A stretch of 64,000 nt of DNA, from positions 21,968,386 through 22,032,385 of the forward strand of contig ML681971.1 in the NCBI GenBank assembly GCA_007922195.1, read 5' to 3'. Shown piece by piece: positions 36,956 to 49,770 of the stretch. The notes beneath the pieces were generated by a model. The model saw only the letters and a program-made list of their open reading frames with translations, was not told the DNA's origin and did no database searches. Each line of letters begins with the position of its first letter. Positions within the stretch are counted from its first letter, which is position 1. The stretch is from Podocnemis expansa (Eukaryota > Chordata > Testudines > Podocnemididae). Made by a program: the position numbers and the translations under genes.

Positions 36956-38563
36956 TCTGTGCTCAAAACACTACATTGGGAAGATGGATGGGGATGGGGT
37001 TTTGAGGTAGATACAAAATTAACAAAGTAGGGTCCTCACTGTCCAAACAGGAGGAAATCTATTTCTGGGCTCTGATTCTTATAACTTTGGGAAGAGGGCT
37101 GATGGTTCTGTGATGAAGTACATTTGAGAGCATAAATGTTACAGATAAAAGAGCCAGGACTCAGAACTTGGATCTGCCCTTAATCTATGATCTTTAAGCC
37201 CAAGGGGTTTTAAATTCTGCCTTAGTTTACCATATACTGACAGCTGCCACTGAAGTTACAGGGATGTATGTAATTTGGTCTTTCCTGTTCCTTTTCTAGT
37301 ACTTACTCTATCTCTATTCAGCATTCCAGGGTCATTTCCCCTAGCCAATGCAAGGAGTTCTCATCTGCTCCTCTTGACTCTTAAAGAGCCAGAAACAGCT
37401 TTTTCTCTTGAGCAGTGATAAGCATATTTATCATGGGAAGTCCTTCTAGTATACAGTGAGATTCTTATAAATGATTGTCCATTGGACAAAAAAATTCTCT
37501 GTGCCTGACAACCCTGTCTATGGTAGGAAATTGAGTTGTTTCTCTCAGCCATGGCCCACAATGTGTTCCACAGGATAGATGTTCACACTGGACTACTTGT
37601 GAATGAGAATGTGGCCAAACCAGCTTCCCCTAATTTTCAGTGCTGTTACCCAAATCTCAGTTCTGCTTTCAGTAATGTCACTTAAAATGGGTTTGCCCTC
37701 TTTACAATAGTTTCCTTCCACCATTTGCAATGTACAGAGTGATTTGCATCTGTAGATTCTCTACAGATTTTTTTTTTTCTGTGCATGTCTAGCAGGGTCT
37801 TTCTTCTGCTGTGAGATGTGGCTGTTGAGCCCTTATGTTACATTGGACACAACTTGTTGTTCAGTATATTTACTTATTTTAATTTACAACAGAGTGTCCT
37901 TGAATGGTGTTGCCTAATGAGAAACTAACAAATACTTTGTCAAATCATAGCAGTTTCTGAATGTACTTTATAAATCGCTTCAGGAAAAAATTATCTGTTG
38001 AATTTTACCTTCCTGAAAAATTAAAACCTCTCTGACTCTCTAGTTCCTTGATATTGCTGCCTCTAACTCTTTGATGTGTTAACTGTTGTCCTTCACACTC
38101 CTGGGATGAAGAATTACTAGTACCTTAATCTCCCACTGTCAATAACTCTGAAGCAAAGTACATTCATTGTAAGCTCTCCAAATGTCAGAGCAAACCTGTG
38201 TTATGTGTTTAGCCTTAGCATTTGGCATTTACTCTTCTAGCTAAAAACTATGCACAGTCCTTGGACTTCAGATACCTAAGTGCATGTTAATTAAATGAGT
38301 GATGGGTCTCACACACATAGCAAAAGGGGAAAACCACCAGGATGAGTAGTATATGTCTTTAAATGTTTCATTTTTCTTCAAGATGTTAACGAAACCTTCC
38401 TACAGCTGTGTGTGAGAAGAGTAAATTGTGTTTTTTCATAATCTGTGTAAAAGTAAAATTTCTATTTTGTCCTTTCTCTGTGAAATGTTGCATTAGATGT
38501 CAGAGCAAAGAGTAAAACCTTTTTAATCTGCCATTTTCTTTTATTCATGTTTCTGCATTCAAG

Positions 38564-38638
38564 GTTACCCAAATTTTGTTGCGACATATGGCAGAGGTTA
38601 TCCTGGATTTGCCCCAAGTTACAGCTATCAGTTTCCAG
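38564..38638 (+). CDS. MSI2: MSI2 exon: Tyr/Gly/Pro-rich segment
   Basis: A 75-bp exon with split Gly codons at both ends (enters with two bases, leaves with one). It reads [19 protein letters not shown] and then SYQFP. This is the low-complexity region C-terminal to the two RRMs, which in the Musashi family is involved in protein contacts rather than sequence-specific RNA recognition. The acceptor has a T-rich tract and TTCAAG; the donor is CCAG|GTATGT. The phase agrees with the exons on either side. An unrelated long frame on the same strand (38576-38872) runs through the donor and is an artefact. Confidence 0.97.
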
Positions 38639-38777
38639 GTATGTACATTTCATTTGGAGATATACTTTTTTTTTTATTATTATTATTTTTTTTTTAATTT
38701 TAAGTCCATACCTGCAAATCAAGGCAGGGAAATCTGTAGGGAAGCATCTCGTGTGATGACAAATTCTGACCCTTTTG

Positions 38778-38844
38778 ATAGATATAGATATATAAAAAAT
38801 ATAAAATTCAACCTATATATATATATGTGTGTGTATATATATAA
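38778..38844. repeat. AT-rich low-complexity tract
   Basis: AT and ATAG units, then (TA)n with a short (GT)n insert. Simple sequence 140 bases inside the intron. Confidence 0.85.
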
Positions 38845-39654
38845 GGATCTTGTCAATAGGGATTGTTGTTAATATAATGTGTTAATTGGTACTGGTTATT
38901 TGAAAACAAATTTTTTAATTTAAAAAGAAGTTAAGCAAAGATAATTTAAGAGCTATTACCATCCCATTGCTAGGAATTTCCCCCCCTTTTTCTATGTAAG
39001 TATTTAACAGCATGCTTATATTTGTTAGGTTGCAGTTCTTTAGTAAAAAGTCCAACATGAGTGTATTTTATATACCGTAGATGTCTCTGGTGACCTTCAT
39101 GGAGTCAAGTGTCTAATGGTGCTCAATCTAATTCCTTCTTCACGTTTGTTTGGTTCCTCCCCTTTCCCTTTTGTGTGCCTGTCAAAGATTTGCTGCATTT
39201 AGTGATTTCCATTCACTGGAAGTTTCATACTGCCACTCATAATTTTTAGCTCTCCAAAGGTTCTGAAGTGATAGGCTGGCTTTTAATGTAACACACTGTG
39301 AATTTTGGCTGGGACTCTTTGAAAAAGCAGTCACTGAGAGTATTCTCCCTATACGTTGCTTTATGCCAGCACAGCTTACCACTTAAATTGGAAGTGACAG
39401 ATGACTTTTTTATTTCACCTTAGGAATTCTAAGGGAGATTTAAGAAAACAGAGTCATGACTGCTATGTTTACTGCTTATTAATAGCTAATGCCTGCCAGA
39501 ACACCATGACAAGGAAACCTCTGTTTTCTTATACATTAAAGTCATTAATGTGCCATGCTACTTGGGTCATGTGAGTCATTCCAGCCCCTTGCACTGTGCT
39601 TTTCAATTGCTTAGAAAGGGAATGTTGGAAGCACAACTCGTTCAGGTTAAGGCT

Positions 39655-40262
39655 GGATCAGACCAATACTGGGTCAGACCAATGGTCCACCTAGCCCAGT
39701 ATCCTGTCTTCCAACAGTGGTGTGCCAGGTGCCTCAAAGGGAATGAACAGAACAGGGCAATTTATCAAATGATTCATCTCCGTGTTGTTCACTCCCAGTT
39801 TCTGGCAGCCAGAGGCATAAGACATTCCCCGCCATCTTGAGTAATACTCATTCATGGACCTATCCCCCGTGAATTTATCTAATTTTTTAAATCGGGATAT
39901 ACTTCTGGCCTTTGCAACATCTCCTGGCAAAGAGTTCCACAGATTGACTGTGCATTTGCGTATAGTAGTACTTCCTTACGTTTGTATTAAACCTGCTGCC
40001 AATTTATTTCATGGAATGATCCCCTGGCTCTTGTGTCATGTGAAAGGGTAAATAACACTTTCTTCATTTCCCTATGCCATTCATAATCATATAGACCTAT
40101 CATATTGCCCCTTAGTCGTCTCTTTCCTAAGCTGAACACTCCCAGTCTTTTTTTAATCTTTCCTTGTATGTTCCATGCCCCTAGTAATCTTTGTCATCCT
40201 TCTTTGTACTTTTTCCAATTCTAATATATCTTTGAGATGGGGCAACCAGAACTGCATGCAGT
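39655..40262 (-). mobile_element. CR1 LINE 3' end, antisense
   Basis: On the minus strand it reads GVFSLGKRRLRGN at about 40100-40140, the CR1 ORF2 C-terminal motif also seen at 19718. Further on come KEVLLY, then a tail with GGATACTGGGCTAGGTGGAC and CATTGGTCTGACCCAGTATT. Stops and frame changes are present, so it is older than the copy at 19718. The tail differs from that copy's, so it is probably a different CR1 subfamily, the same as the short tail at 14765. Confidence 0.85.
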
Positions 40263-41498
40263 ATTAAGAAACCAAGTTAAACTGTCTCATTAATAAAAAC
40301 TCTACAGGTACATAGCTTGGAATCAAAGAAGAAAACAAGACCCATATGGAGAAAATCTATAGAGCATGGTAGAGAATTCTAACTTTTTAGTTTAATCTTT
40401 GAACCTGCCTATCAATTCTGTGGCAGGAATACAACCCTCTTTTAAATTCTACAGAGAGGTTGAAGCGTTATATAGAAAACATAATAATTGTTTGTTAAAT
40501 TCTGCAGGATGGAGTAATTTCCATGGAACTCTAGTTCCTTTTTAGCCGTAGTGGTTTCTGTAGGAGTTTTCCATAAAGGAGAAGTTGTTTTTCTTGTTGA
40601 TTATTGTGACATTTTACATATACTCTGGTCTCCCTAAGCGTATAGTTGCTTTCAAGGATATCCATTTAAGAAAACTAACCAAAAAACCTTTTGTCTAAGA
40701 TGTTAAATCTAAAAATTGAGCTTTGACAGATTCTTTATACATTTGCTGTTCTGGTAGAAACACAGAAGGGATCTGAGTTCAGTACCAGTGTAGGTTCCTC
40801 ACATCCCAAGCCAGCTGGGGCTGGAAGAGCTTCAAAGGCAGAAAGTTCATCCCCTGCTTTGGCTATTGTTAATTTGGGGCCCAGAAGAGAGAGATGGTTA
40901 CTGACGCTGGTATTCCTGTATAGCAGCCTCTTTTGGCTAATGGTGTTCACTACCCCTCACCAGAGGAAAAGCTGTTATCGTGTGTGGGATTTTTAAGAAT
41001 GCAATGTGAAGGGGGAAAAGCCATCTCAGAAACATCCCTAGAATTCTCCAGCACCTTGTTTTATAAGTTTTCCTTAAAGACATATTCTACCCTTCTTGTA
41101 TTGCATATACAGTACATAAAAATACATCACATAACAGGGTTGCTAATCACCCAGCCTGTCTGATGTATCTGTACAGCCCCCATGATGAATATATATCTCC
41201 AGGCTTAGAAAACAAATATTTTATTTCTGCCTCTTTTCTTGTAAATGAAATATGACCCAATTTGTTGCTGTCTTAGTTTGAAATAGTTCAACACGATGGC
41301 AACTGCTTCCTTTGCAGTGGAGTGTTAACTCTGAGCTACAATGATATCAAACTGAGGTCCATCTCTACAGACCAAGTTGGTGTTCAATGCCGTGTGAATT
41401 TTGGACAAGCAGTTTCTGCTGTAATGCATGCAGATTTAGTCAAAGCACATGGACACACAGGAGCGACACTGTCCCATAAAAAGACCTGGGCCCCAATT

Positions 41499-41742
41499 CA
41501 GTGCCTAAGCGCGATCTGGTTCTGGGGCCCTGGATTGGGCTCCTGCCACCACCAGCTGGCAGTCCAGCCCAGGATCCCTGGCTGGGGACAGGGTTGGGTA
41601 AGGCACTCCCCACCACGGGCGGCCCAGCTCCAGATCCCTGGCCAGGGATGGGGCCGGGTAAAGCAGCCCCAGCTTGGGCTGCTACCAACGCAGAGCACTT
41701 GGGGCATGTGCCACCCTGTGCCCAGCATCAGTGACGCCACTG
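41499..41742. repeat. GC-rich interspersed repeat, copy 2, with a 60-bp tandem duplication
   Basis: A GC-rich block in an AT-rich intron. Two imperfect 60-bp direct units lie at 41559-41618 and 41619-41678; both contain a GATCCCTGGC core followed by GGGTAA and CCCC. The right end (TTGGGGCATGTGCC, CAGCATCAGTGACGCCACTG) matches the right end of the GC-rich block at 40-335. The reverse complement of the terminus begins CAGTGGCGTCACTG, a hAT-like end, and the left edge starts CAGTGCC, but I see no target duplication. Confidence 0.5.
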
Positions 41743-42699
41743 CAGACACGGCCAAATAAACCAAAGTGAGAAGGTAGAAGGTTTCCAAAAAGTGCTCTCC
41801 ATCATTTTTAACCCAATTGAGTGATGCAGTGGACACAAGCGGAACTTACACTAATTGTGTAATTGCTCATTATAAGAGCCATATTCCATAACTGTTCTTC
41901 GTACAAACCTCCCACTGACACCATTGGGAGGGCTCCATATAGAGAGAAATAACCCTGGCTAACAGGCTGTAATTAAAAATGTTGTCAGCCCTCTTCAGAA
42001 AATAGGTTTGACACCTCAGCGGTATGATGTATGTGCAGTTTTCACAAGTACTCTTCATAATATTAAAGCCATCCAAATATGGCTAAAAATGCATACAAGT
42101 CCATTTCAACACCTGTTTTGAGCTAATAATATTTGAATACAAGGTGATTAAATTTTTTTAAAAGTGTATTTGCATATTGCCTTAGAGCTTGGTTTTCATG
42201 ACTCCTTGAATTGGAGCTGTGTGAAGAAAAGACAATAATGAAAAATAGTTTTAATAAACTAAATGATTAGCCACTAATTGTAGAGAAATCACTTGAGTCA
42301 GTTGTCATGTGTGTTTTTATTTAGGGGTCTGCTTTTTCAAAGTGGGCCTCCTGTTTTTGTTCTGGGGTGGGTTTTTGTTTTTTTTTTGGTAGGTACAGCC
42401 CAACCTAATGGGGGGGGGGGCAAGTAGCACGAATAAGTTGTCATTTCAAAAAAAGGGTGCACAATTAATTAAGGCACAAATGGTGTCCCAGTGAGGGCCC
42501 GCTTTGAAAATCAAACCCTGACAGCAGAATTGGTTAGAAGTCCTCTAGGTATTGCTTGGACTTGAACTTCCTAAGAAACAGTGTCATAATGTATATCTTC
42601 CCCACATGCTTAAACAGTAACATATTTCTTAGAAGAAGTTATTGTTTTTAAAAAACCACTATTTTTCAATGAAGCTCTAAGAACACTAGTCGTGTAGTA

Positions 42700-42815
42700 C
42701 GTGTGCATATCTCAAAGCATTTTACAAATGTTCATCTTCACTGTACTCCCTGGAATGTTGTCCCAGTCCAATATCCAGGAGTGGAATGTCAGACTTCACA
42801 AGCTGGTAAACTGAG
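42700..42815 (-). repeat. MIR-like SINE
   Basis: Inverted copy: ATATCTCAAAGCATTTTACA, AATGTTCATCTTCACTG, and AAACTGAGGCACAGAATTTA at the end. Confidence 0.55.
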
Positions 42816-45800
42816 GCACAGAATTTACGGGCTTGATTGTGCCCTGATGGCATAGCATATGCTAGGAGGTGGTGTCTTAATGTAGTGAGTGCCCAGTGGC
42901 AGCTCTCAGAGGTAGGCATGGTATTTTCAGTACCACTGAACAGAACAGAATGTTCCTCATCTTTGGAACTGGCTCTAGCCTTTGTTCCTGATTCTGTGCT
43001 AGTATCTGAGGGCAAAAACTGAGACTGTGCCCAGCTCCTGTACAAGGGTATACTGTAGGGAAGGAGGCTTCCACTTTGTTGTCTTTTCCTTTCTGTGGAG
43101 TTCAGAAAAGGAGAACTGATTCACAACCTTGTTTGCTGGAGACTCACTTTAAATGCTACAGCTTTAGGCTAGTCACTTGAGTCTTGCAGGTAGGACACTC
43201 ACTGGAATGATTGGGAGACGTAAGTTTTCAATAAGTGCTGTATCATGCCCTCAAGTGATGCTAAATACTCGTTACCAGTTCTGCAACCTACTGTCCCCAC
43301 CACACAGAGTGCACACCGCTGTTGCATATAGAAGACTGCAGTTCCCTGATAAGGGAAGGGAAAAAGATGTTCTGGTGAGGGAATTCTTTAGGGAGGAGTG
43401 CAAAGCTCAAGGCGTTATCAGTGCCACTGGAATTTAGAGAGGGTTTTTTATGCCAAGTTCAGAGAATATTACATGCTAACATATGTTGGTCACATCTTTT
43501 ATATAAATGTTGATTTAATCAATGCTGTTTATAGATTTGTCTTAATGAACCTTTTCTGGTTTTGCTGTTCTCTGTGATCTCCTTTCACATCTTCTCTACA
43601 AACCTGAGATTGAAAGCTGTGTTATTCAGGGTTTATTTTTGAAAATGACCCTTCTCCCTGCTTTGGAAGCAATGAAGGTTTTGAACCGTTAGACCGGCAG
43701 AGAAAAGGCAACTTTTAATAACACATGATAAATCAGTATACTTATTTAAAAACAGTAGAGTATTCAACAGCATAGGCCAAGTTTTCAAAGGTGCCTAAAC
43801 TGCATTCATAATATTTTCTCATGCATGTTTTTGCACATGCAGACGTGCCCCTTTGCGTGCATGGAGGTGGGGTTCTGAGCATGGAAACAGGTGAGCATGC
43901 AAACTTTGTAGAGCAAAATCTGGGCATGTATACCCTTTACAAAAAATAAAAATGACCTACACACCCCAAAACATTGCATTACTATGATTAAGGAGAAACT
44001 GTTTAGGCCATTTATATAAAATACTCTATTTTTTTTTTCTTTTCTTTGAAGGTGTGTCCTAAACCACTGTAATTTGCAATATTTTAGAGATTTATGCTGC
44101 TACCTATCTCCATCATATCCAAATGAAAACCATGTTATCTATAGGATTTTAGTAAAAAGAAGACCCTGCCCTATTTCAATCTCTTGGTCATTTTATGAGC
44201 AGAGCTCATGGCCGGACTGAATGAAATAATGCATTGTTTGTAGCTAATGCCTTGCTATGAGTGCATACTCTCCCCCTCCGTTATCTCTTATGTCAGAATG
44301 CTACTCTAAATGGTTTGTTATACAGCAGTCCTGACATTGCTTCTTGTTTCAGTACAGATATGTCACAGAACCTTCACAGAGCGCATTTCACATGTCTGTG
44401 CTGTAATAAGTCTGCTAATCTCAAGGAAACCATTGTCTTCCTCATATTATAATAAAGTATTACAAACCTGTACTATTAACTGTTAGCATTTCAAAGAACT
44501 GTGTTAGCGTTGCATCTATTTTCATAGCAGCAGCCTTTATTTCAGTTGCTTTTTCAGGTTAAACCACCCGTTTTACTTTTCCTTTTGTTTTTTAATGCCA
44601 GTCTAAATTGTGTTGTAATGTGATATTTACTGTTGTCAAAGCGAAACAATGTTTCAAATGTCATGATCCACCTGTTTGCATTTTTGTTTGAGTAATATGG
44701 AGAGAAGCCTCTTTGCACTCTATTTGTATGTTTGAATGATGCCCCCTCTGTATATTTCTTGCATTATACTTATATCAAAGTAGATGACAGCCCTTAGCGT
44801 GAAAGGCAGGAGGAATGTAAATCACTTTGGCAACTGTTCTATCTTCTCTCGTAGTTTTTTTTCCCCCCTCTAGGCTTTAATAGCTTATTACATCATCATT
44901 TTTAAATTATTATTATTACAATCATTCCCTATCCTGTTTCGTTTTTTATTTTTTTTTAAATTTCTGGGACTTATCTTTTCAGTTTAATCTATTAATTTCT
45001 GTTCTTATTTCACTTTGCAGACTATTTGCCGATTTCACAAGACATAATTTTTATCAACTAGTTCTTAAAGATGCATAACAAATTAATCGGGGTTTACTAC
45101 AGTGCTAATGAGAGAGAGACAGAGAGACAGAGACAGCCTGGGTGGTCCATGTTTAATATCAATGTCCACTGAAAAAATGCTGCTCTTGCTGGCTGGTTTG
45201 ATTGACTGGACTTATTTTTATTATTTTTTTTTAAAGGCTCCATATCCTCACTGCTTGAGTCTGCTTTTTCCTTATTTTTGTTTCTTCTGCTTTATGAGTT
45301 TTGAATGCCCACGTGGAATGTAACTCACAAAGAGAATGGGGATGGAGACATTATAAAGGCATGACTTCTCACAAACTTTTTAGATACAATTTATTAGGAA
45401 AATGGAAATTATAATCAGGTTCTAGAAACACTGAACAAACAGAAATGTTGATGCTTTTGATATACAGCATATTTAATAGCAGAAATCATAATTACCATGG
45501 AGGACTAGAGCTCGTAATGTAAAGCTAAGATCATTGAGCAAGCCAAGGGAATGAATCTCATTATTCAAAGTAGTATGTGAAGTTAGCAACGGCATACTTA
45601 TTACTTTTTTGTTTTGATGGATCTTTCAATAGTTGAAATCATAATAACTGAGAGCTCTGGAAACCAGAATAGTTTGACCCTGGCGCTGTCACCTTGAAAG
45701 TGTGCATCAAAATAACTTTTAGATGATTAAATCCCAGACATCCCTCTCCCCACAAACACTAAAATAAATTATCCCATTCTCCCACAAAACAAAACCCAAA

Positions 45801-46980
45801 CACTTCCAGGCTCTTAGAAAGTTTCCTGTCACAGAGTAGGCCATGCTCTCAGAGCTCCATATGCTACAGTCAAGTTTACTTCCATCCTTCACTTGGAAAC
45901 CAATGGTAGAATTAAAGATTTAACAAGAGAAGCTGGAAAGGAGCTGTACTGCACCTCTTAACCTTTTACCTCTGTGCAAATGCATGAGGTATCCCTTGAG
46001 CAGTGTTTATCCATTTGTCCTTTATTGGGTTTGTTTCTAACAGGACTCAGTTCAGAGCTGTATGGTTGAAAGCTGATGTTGCATTTAAATTCTCCTTTTT
46101 AAAAAAAGTGCTTCTGCCAGTTTTATAAGTTTGTGAGAAGTAAACTGCATGCTTACAGCAAAATTGTATGGCATTTTGATGTTTGTTAATCCACCTGTTT
46201 AAAATGTCGGCGTGCAAGGCTCTACATACACAGCTATGCTATTCTTTTCATTAAAGTTGCTTGATGTAATAATTGGTTAGTTTCCTTTTTATTCTTCTGC
46301 TTTTTTTAATCTGTATGGCTTTTTTATTATTTTGGGGTTTTGCTATGGATTGCTTTGCTTTTGTGAACTTTTTCTAGTATGCATGATTTGCAAACATTTC
46401 AGCTATTGTGAATTTGCTCATTTTGTCAATAGTTCATCTGTGCTTTTGGGTTTCTTTATTACTTTTTCCCCCCTGTAAGCAACTGAGGTAGAAAAAACCA
46501 ATAATAAATTGTTTACAATGGACAAGCTGTGTTGCTGCTCTCTTAGCTTGCCGTTCTGTATTTTGCTTTGGACGTACCAAATAACCAGTACCAATGACCA
46601 TTTTTAATAAAAGAATGAGATGATCATCACCTGAAGTGTGTGACCCAATGTTTGAAGACCTACAAATCATCTGGTGCATATTTGATGTGTTTACAGCAGA
46701 GGTAATAAAAAAGACACATTTATAGTATTGGCAGAAGACTCTTGAAACTGCGTTATTCTTCTAAAATCTGATTCTGCACTGGCTTCAGTGAGCTTTGTGG
46801 TACTGATGTTAATGCCATCAGGATCAGATCCATTCACTTTTTTCAGATTCTTTAGCACAAATGAGAGATCTGATTTTGGAAAAAAATACATTTAACTATT
46901 AAAAGAAAATAAATAATAGCCCTGTTGTAATTTAACAAACAATGCCTTGGGTGAGAGCAGAAGAGTTGCCCTGCGACAAC

Positions 46981-47043
46981 TTCTTGGAAGTTTGAAATTG
47001 AAATATGTTTCTTGGAGGTTTGAAATTGAAATGTGTTTCTTTA
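46981..47043. repeat. 28-bp tandem duplication
   Basis: TTCTTGGAAGTTTGAAATTG and the following AAATATG are repeated with a 28-base period as TTTCTTGGAGGTTTGAAATT and GAAATGTG, with few differences. A third partial unit follows. Confidence 0.85.
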
Positions 47044-47250
47044 TTGCAATTATATTTTTGGCCATTGTAGTCATGGTGGTTTGTTATTGTAGGGTTACAC
47101 AGCCTTTTGGTGTCGGAATAATTTTGTGGAGTTAGTTGATTTTTCTTTTTCTTTCTTTTTTTTCTTTTTTTTAAGCACAGTGAAGTGTTTAGACATGGAG
47201 TGAGGGAAGTAACAAATATTTACATAACTTTTCAGAGATAAGAACATATT

Positions 47251-47378
47251 TACTTATTGTTTATATTGTAGTCATGCAATGAGAGGACCAGCCATGGACC
47301 ATAATCCCCTTGTGCTAGGTGCCGTACAACCAGAGAACAAAAAGACAGTACCAGTCCCAAATAGCTGCTTATCTAAGA
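47251..47378 (+). repeat. MIR-like SINE fragment
   Basis: TATTGTTTATATTGTAG, GGACCATAATCCCC, TTGTGCTAGGTGCCGTACAA, then GAACAAAAAGACAGTACCAG and CAAATAGCTGCTTATCTAAG. This is the best-preserved copy of this segment in the window. Confidence 0.65.
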
Positions 47379-49470
47379 TAACTTTTAGGTTTTTTGCTGT
47401 TGATAGTATTTTTAAAAATATGATTTTGAATCTAAAAGCCATCATTCAGCTTCTTCCACAGTAGCTACTCAAACTCACTCTAGCTTGTAGCTCACTTAGT
47501 CTGTGAATAATGGGTGTAGATTAAAATATTCCTGTAACTGTAATTATCCCTTATGATTTAGGGGTAATATAAATTGTTGCATTGTGGATTTGTGGGGGAA
47601 GAAGAGTTGGGGTGCCAAAGATGGATTAGTTTTTGTAATAGTAGTATGTTTAAGGCTGTCTTTGAGGGTGTCAGAAAAGAAGAAGGTTGATGAGGAGCTA
47701 GTTAAAATATTTACCAGTTGATAAAGTGAAAAAGAAAATGCAACAAACCTGAAAGGTTTATTCCCTTCAACCCCTACGGTTCTTCACCTCTCATTCTGTT
47801 TTATTCTCCTCACAAGAAATCTATGGTAAGGAGTAGCATGTAATTGATGAGGAGGGAATATATTTCTAGTCTGAATGTGTGGCACAAATAAACATTTATT
47901 TGTAGCTCAATTTTATAGCTAGGTAATGTGCTTGTAAAAAGTGGGGATGGAGGGAGGTTTGCAACTTAATATATTAGTCAAGTGCACCACACAGTTTCGC
48001 AGAGTAAACGTTGTTCTGTTTTGAGGGCCAGATCCTCCACTGGTGTAAACTAGCCTAGCACACCTCAGCAGGTGAAAGCCAGCATATTCCATTGATCTAG
48101 TCATAAATGCATTAGTGCTAAAAATGTAGAAACCCAGGACCAGATTTTCACTTATACTAAGGCTACTCTACACTTCCCTGGCAGTGTAATGGTGTTTTAA
48201 GGTGGTAGCAAATTACATTCACACTTAGCTCCTTAACCCGCTAGTGCGGAACAGACAGGGTTTTGGTGAGGTCCCATGCACAGCAGTGGGAAGCAGTAGC
48301 AAAGCTTGTCACAGTGTGATATTTTAATGATTGATCTTAATTTAAAGAAGAAAAGTAAATCTGTCCTTGGCATTCTGTGATTCAAAGTATTGTGGCTGAG
48401 CAAACACAAGTCACATTAGCAGCTGTCGAGTAAATTGTTTAAATTTGTCGTGGTAAGAAATGCAAACAAAGGTAGAACTCATTCTCACTTTTCCATCTAG
48501 CCCTTCCCTAACTGCTTACATTCTGGTCTAATCCTTCCAGCATGCATGCCTTCATTCACCAAAAAACTGCTGGTAGCATCTGCATGGCATAAAATAGTTT
48601 ACAAAGAATGCATTAAATCTACCAGAGTGAGCTTAATTATCCTACGTCAAACCTTTCAGTTTTAATTTCCATCAAAGAAAGCAAATGCCATGGACTGGAC
48701 TCTTTCCCCCTCTTTAGTGTGCCTCCCCCCCCGAATTAATCTGAAAATTTGCATGTCATTCACTTGAGGATGAGAGGCTGAAGTGCACACATGGAGGTTA
48801 TGTATGCTTCCAATGAGCAGGGGACACCACAAAATGTAGGTAATAAAGTAGAAAAATATTTTAGTGCTCATAAATTGCTAGCCATAAAGGACCCCCATTA
48901 AGTACTGCTTATGTGGCAGATAGAGTTTGGGATTTTTGCTACAGGAATTTTTTTTTTTACCTAGATCATACACCCCAATATAAATAACCTTCTGCTGGAA
49001 GCAGTGATTTCCTTAATTGTACTAAGATCTGCTTCAAATATTATGTTTCTAGGTAGCATTGTGGTAATAAGCAATTCCCATTCAGCCTGTCATTCATAAA
49101 TGCCAATTATGTAGTATACACATGCACACACACGCACCTAATAGTCCCTCTGTGGAGGAGGAGGAGAGAGACAGAGGAAAAGCAGAACATGTAACAGTTG
49201 CTAGTCATCCTTCTTAATGCACTATTAGATACCATGGTGATGGGTGTTGGATAAGAAGCTGAGTAGGATTCCAGCAACAAGGTAATAAAGAACCAGAAAT
49301 CAAGTTAGTCACTCAGAAGGGTGCCATCTCTGACTCCCAGCAGATGCATCTCTGCTTTCTTGGGGTGTTTTGTCTCAGAAAGTTCCAAAGGGGCAGCCCT
49401 GTTAGTCTAGTAAAGCAAAAAAAGCAAGGAGTCTTGTGGGCACTTAAAGGCGAACAGATTTATTTATCGC

Positions 49471-49505
49471 ATGAGCTTTCGTGGGAGAAAATCCCACTTC
49501 ATCAG
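49471..49505 (-). ncRNA. Hammerhead-like core in Penelope end, copy A (fossil)
   Basis: On the minus strand: CTGATGA, one extra A, a perfect 6-bp stem GTGGGA/TCCCAC closing a TTTTC loop, then GAAA and a GC-TCAT-GC mini-hairpin. The two boxes and the helix between them are the conserved core of a hammerhead ribozyme, which is known from Penelope-like elements. The base expected to be U just before the cleavage position is G here, so I predict no or weak self-cleavage. Helix I is not obvious in this copy. Confidence 0.5.
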
Positions 49506-49725
49506 ATGCTTTGAAGAGGAGGAATTTACAGACTTGTATGAGAATAAATGCTTCACATTATAACAGGTAATTTGACTTCACCCTCCCTCTGTGTGCTGTT
49601 CCCTAGAGTTTGAATCCTTACAAATGCTTTGATTTGCTGTTGTTGCAGTATGACCTGATCCCATGTCTTATACCCCCCTGCATTTATTCTCATCCAATTC
49701 TGTAAGTTCCCCCTCTTCAAAGCGT

Positions 49726-49770
49726 CTGATGAAGTGGGATTTTCTCCCGCGAAAGCTCATGTGATAAATA
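49726..49770 (+). ncRNA. Hammerhead-like core in Penelope end, copy B (fossil)
   Basis: CTGATGA at 49726-49732, stem II GTGGGA/TCCCGC with one G-U wobble (49734-49750), GAAA at 49751-49754, then GC-TCAT-GT, a 2-bp helix III with one wobble pair. As in copy A, the position expected to be U before the cleavage site is G. Confidence 0.5.

Larger units (their letters stand above)
23606..38563 (+). other. MSI2: MSI2 intron (15.0 kb)
   Basis: Starts GTAAG and ends in a pyrimidine tract and AAG before the next exon. It contains an RTE-clade LINE relic (26945-28797), MIR-like SINE copies (24660-24855, 33590-33875), a TG/GA microsatellite (33909-33966), a probable solo LTR (35725-36096) and a palindromic repeat (36770-36955). 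In 23606-24659, 24856-26944, 28798-33589, 33967-35724, 36097-36769 and 36956-38563 I see ordinary intronic sequence with only short low-complexity runs. Confidence 0.9.

Noticed and set aside
48165..48300. Possible palindromic MITE resembling the blocks at 36770 and 61330
   Set aside because: Only short similarity (TACTCTACACTTCCCTGGCA) and no second half; too weak to list.
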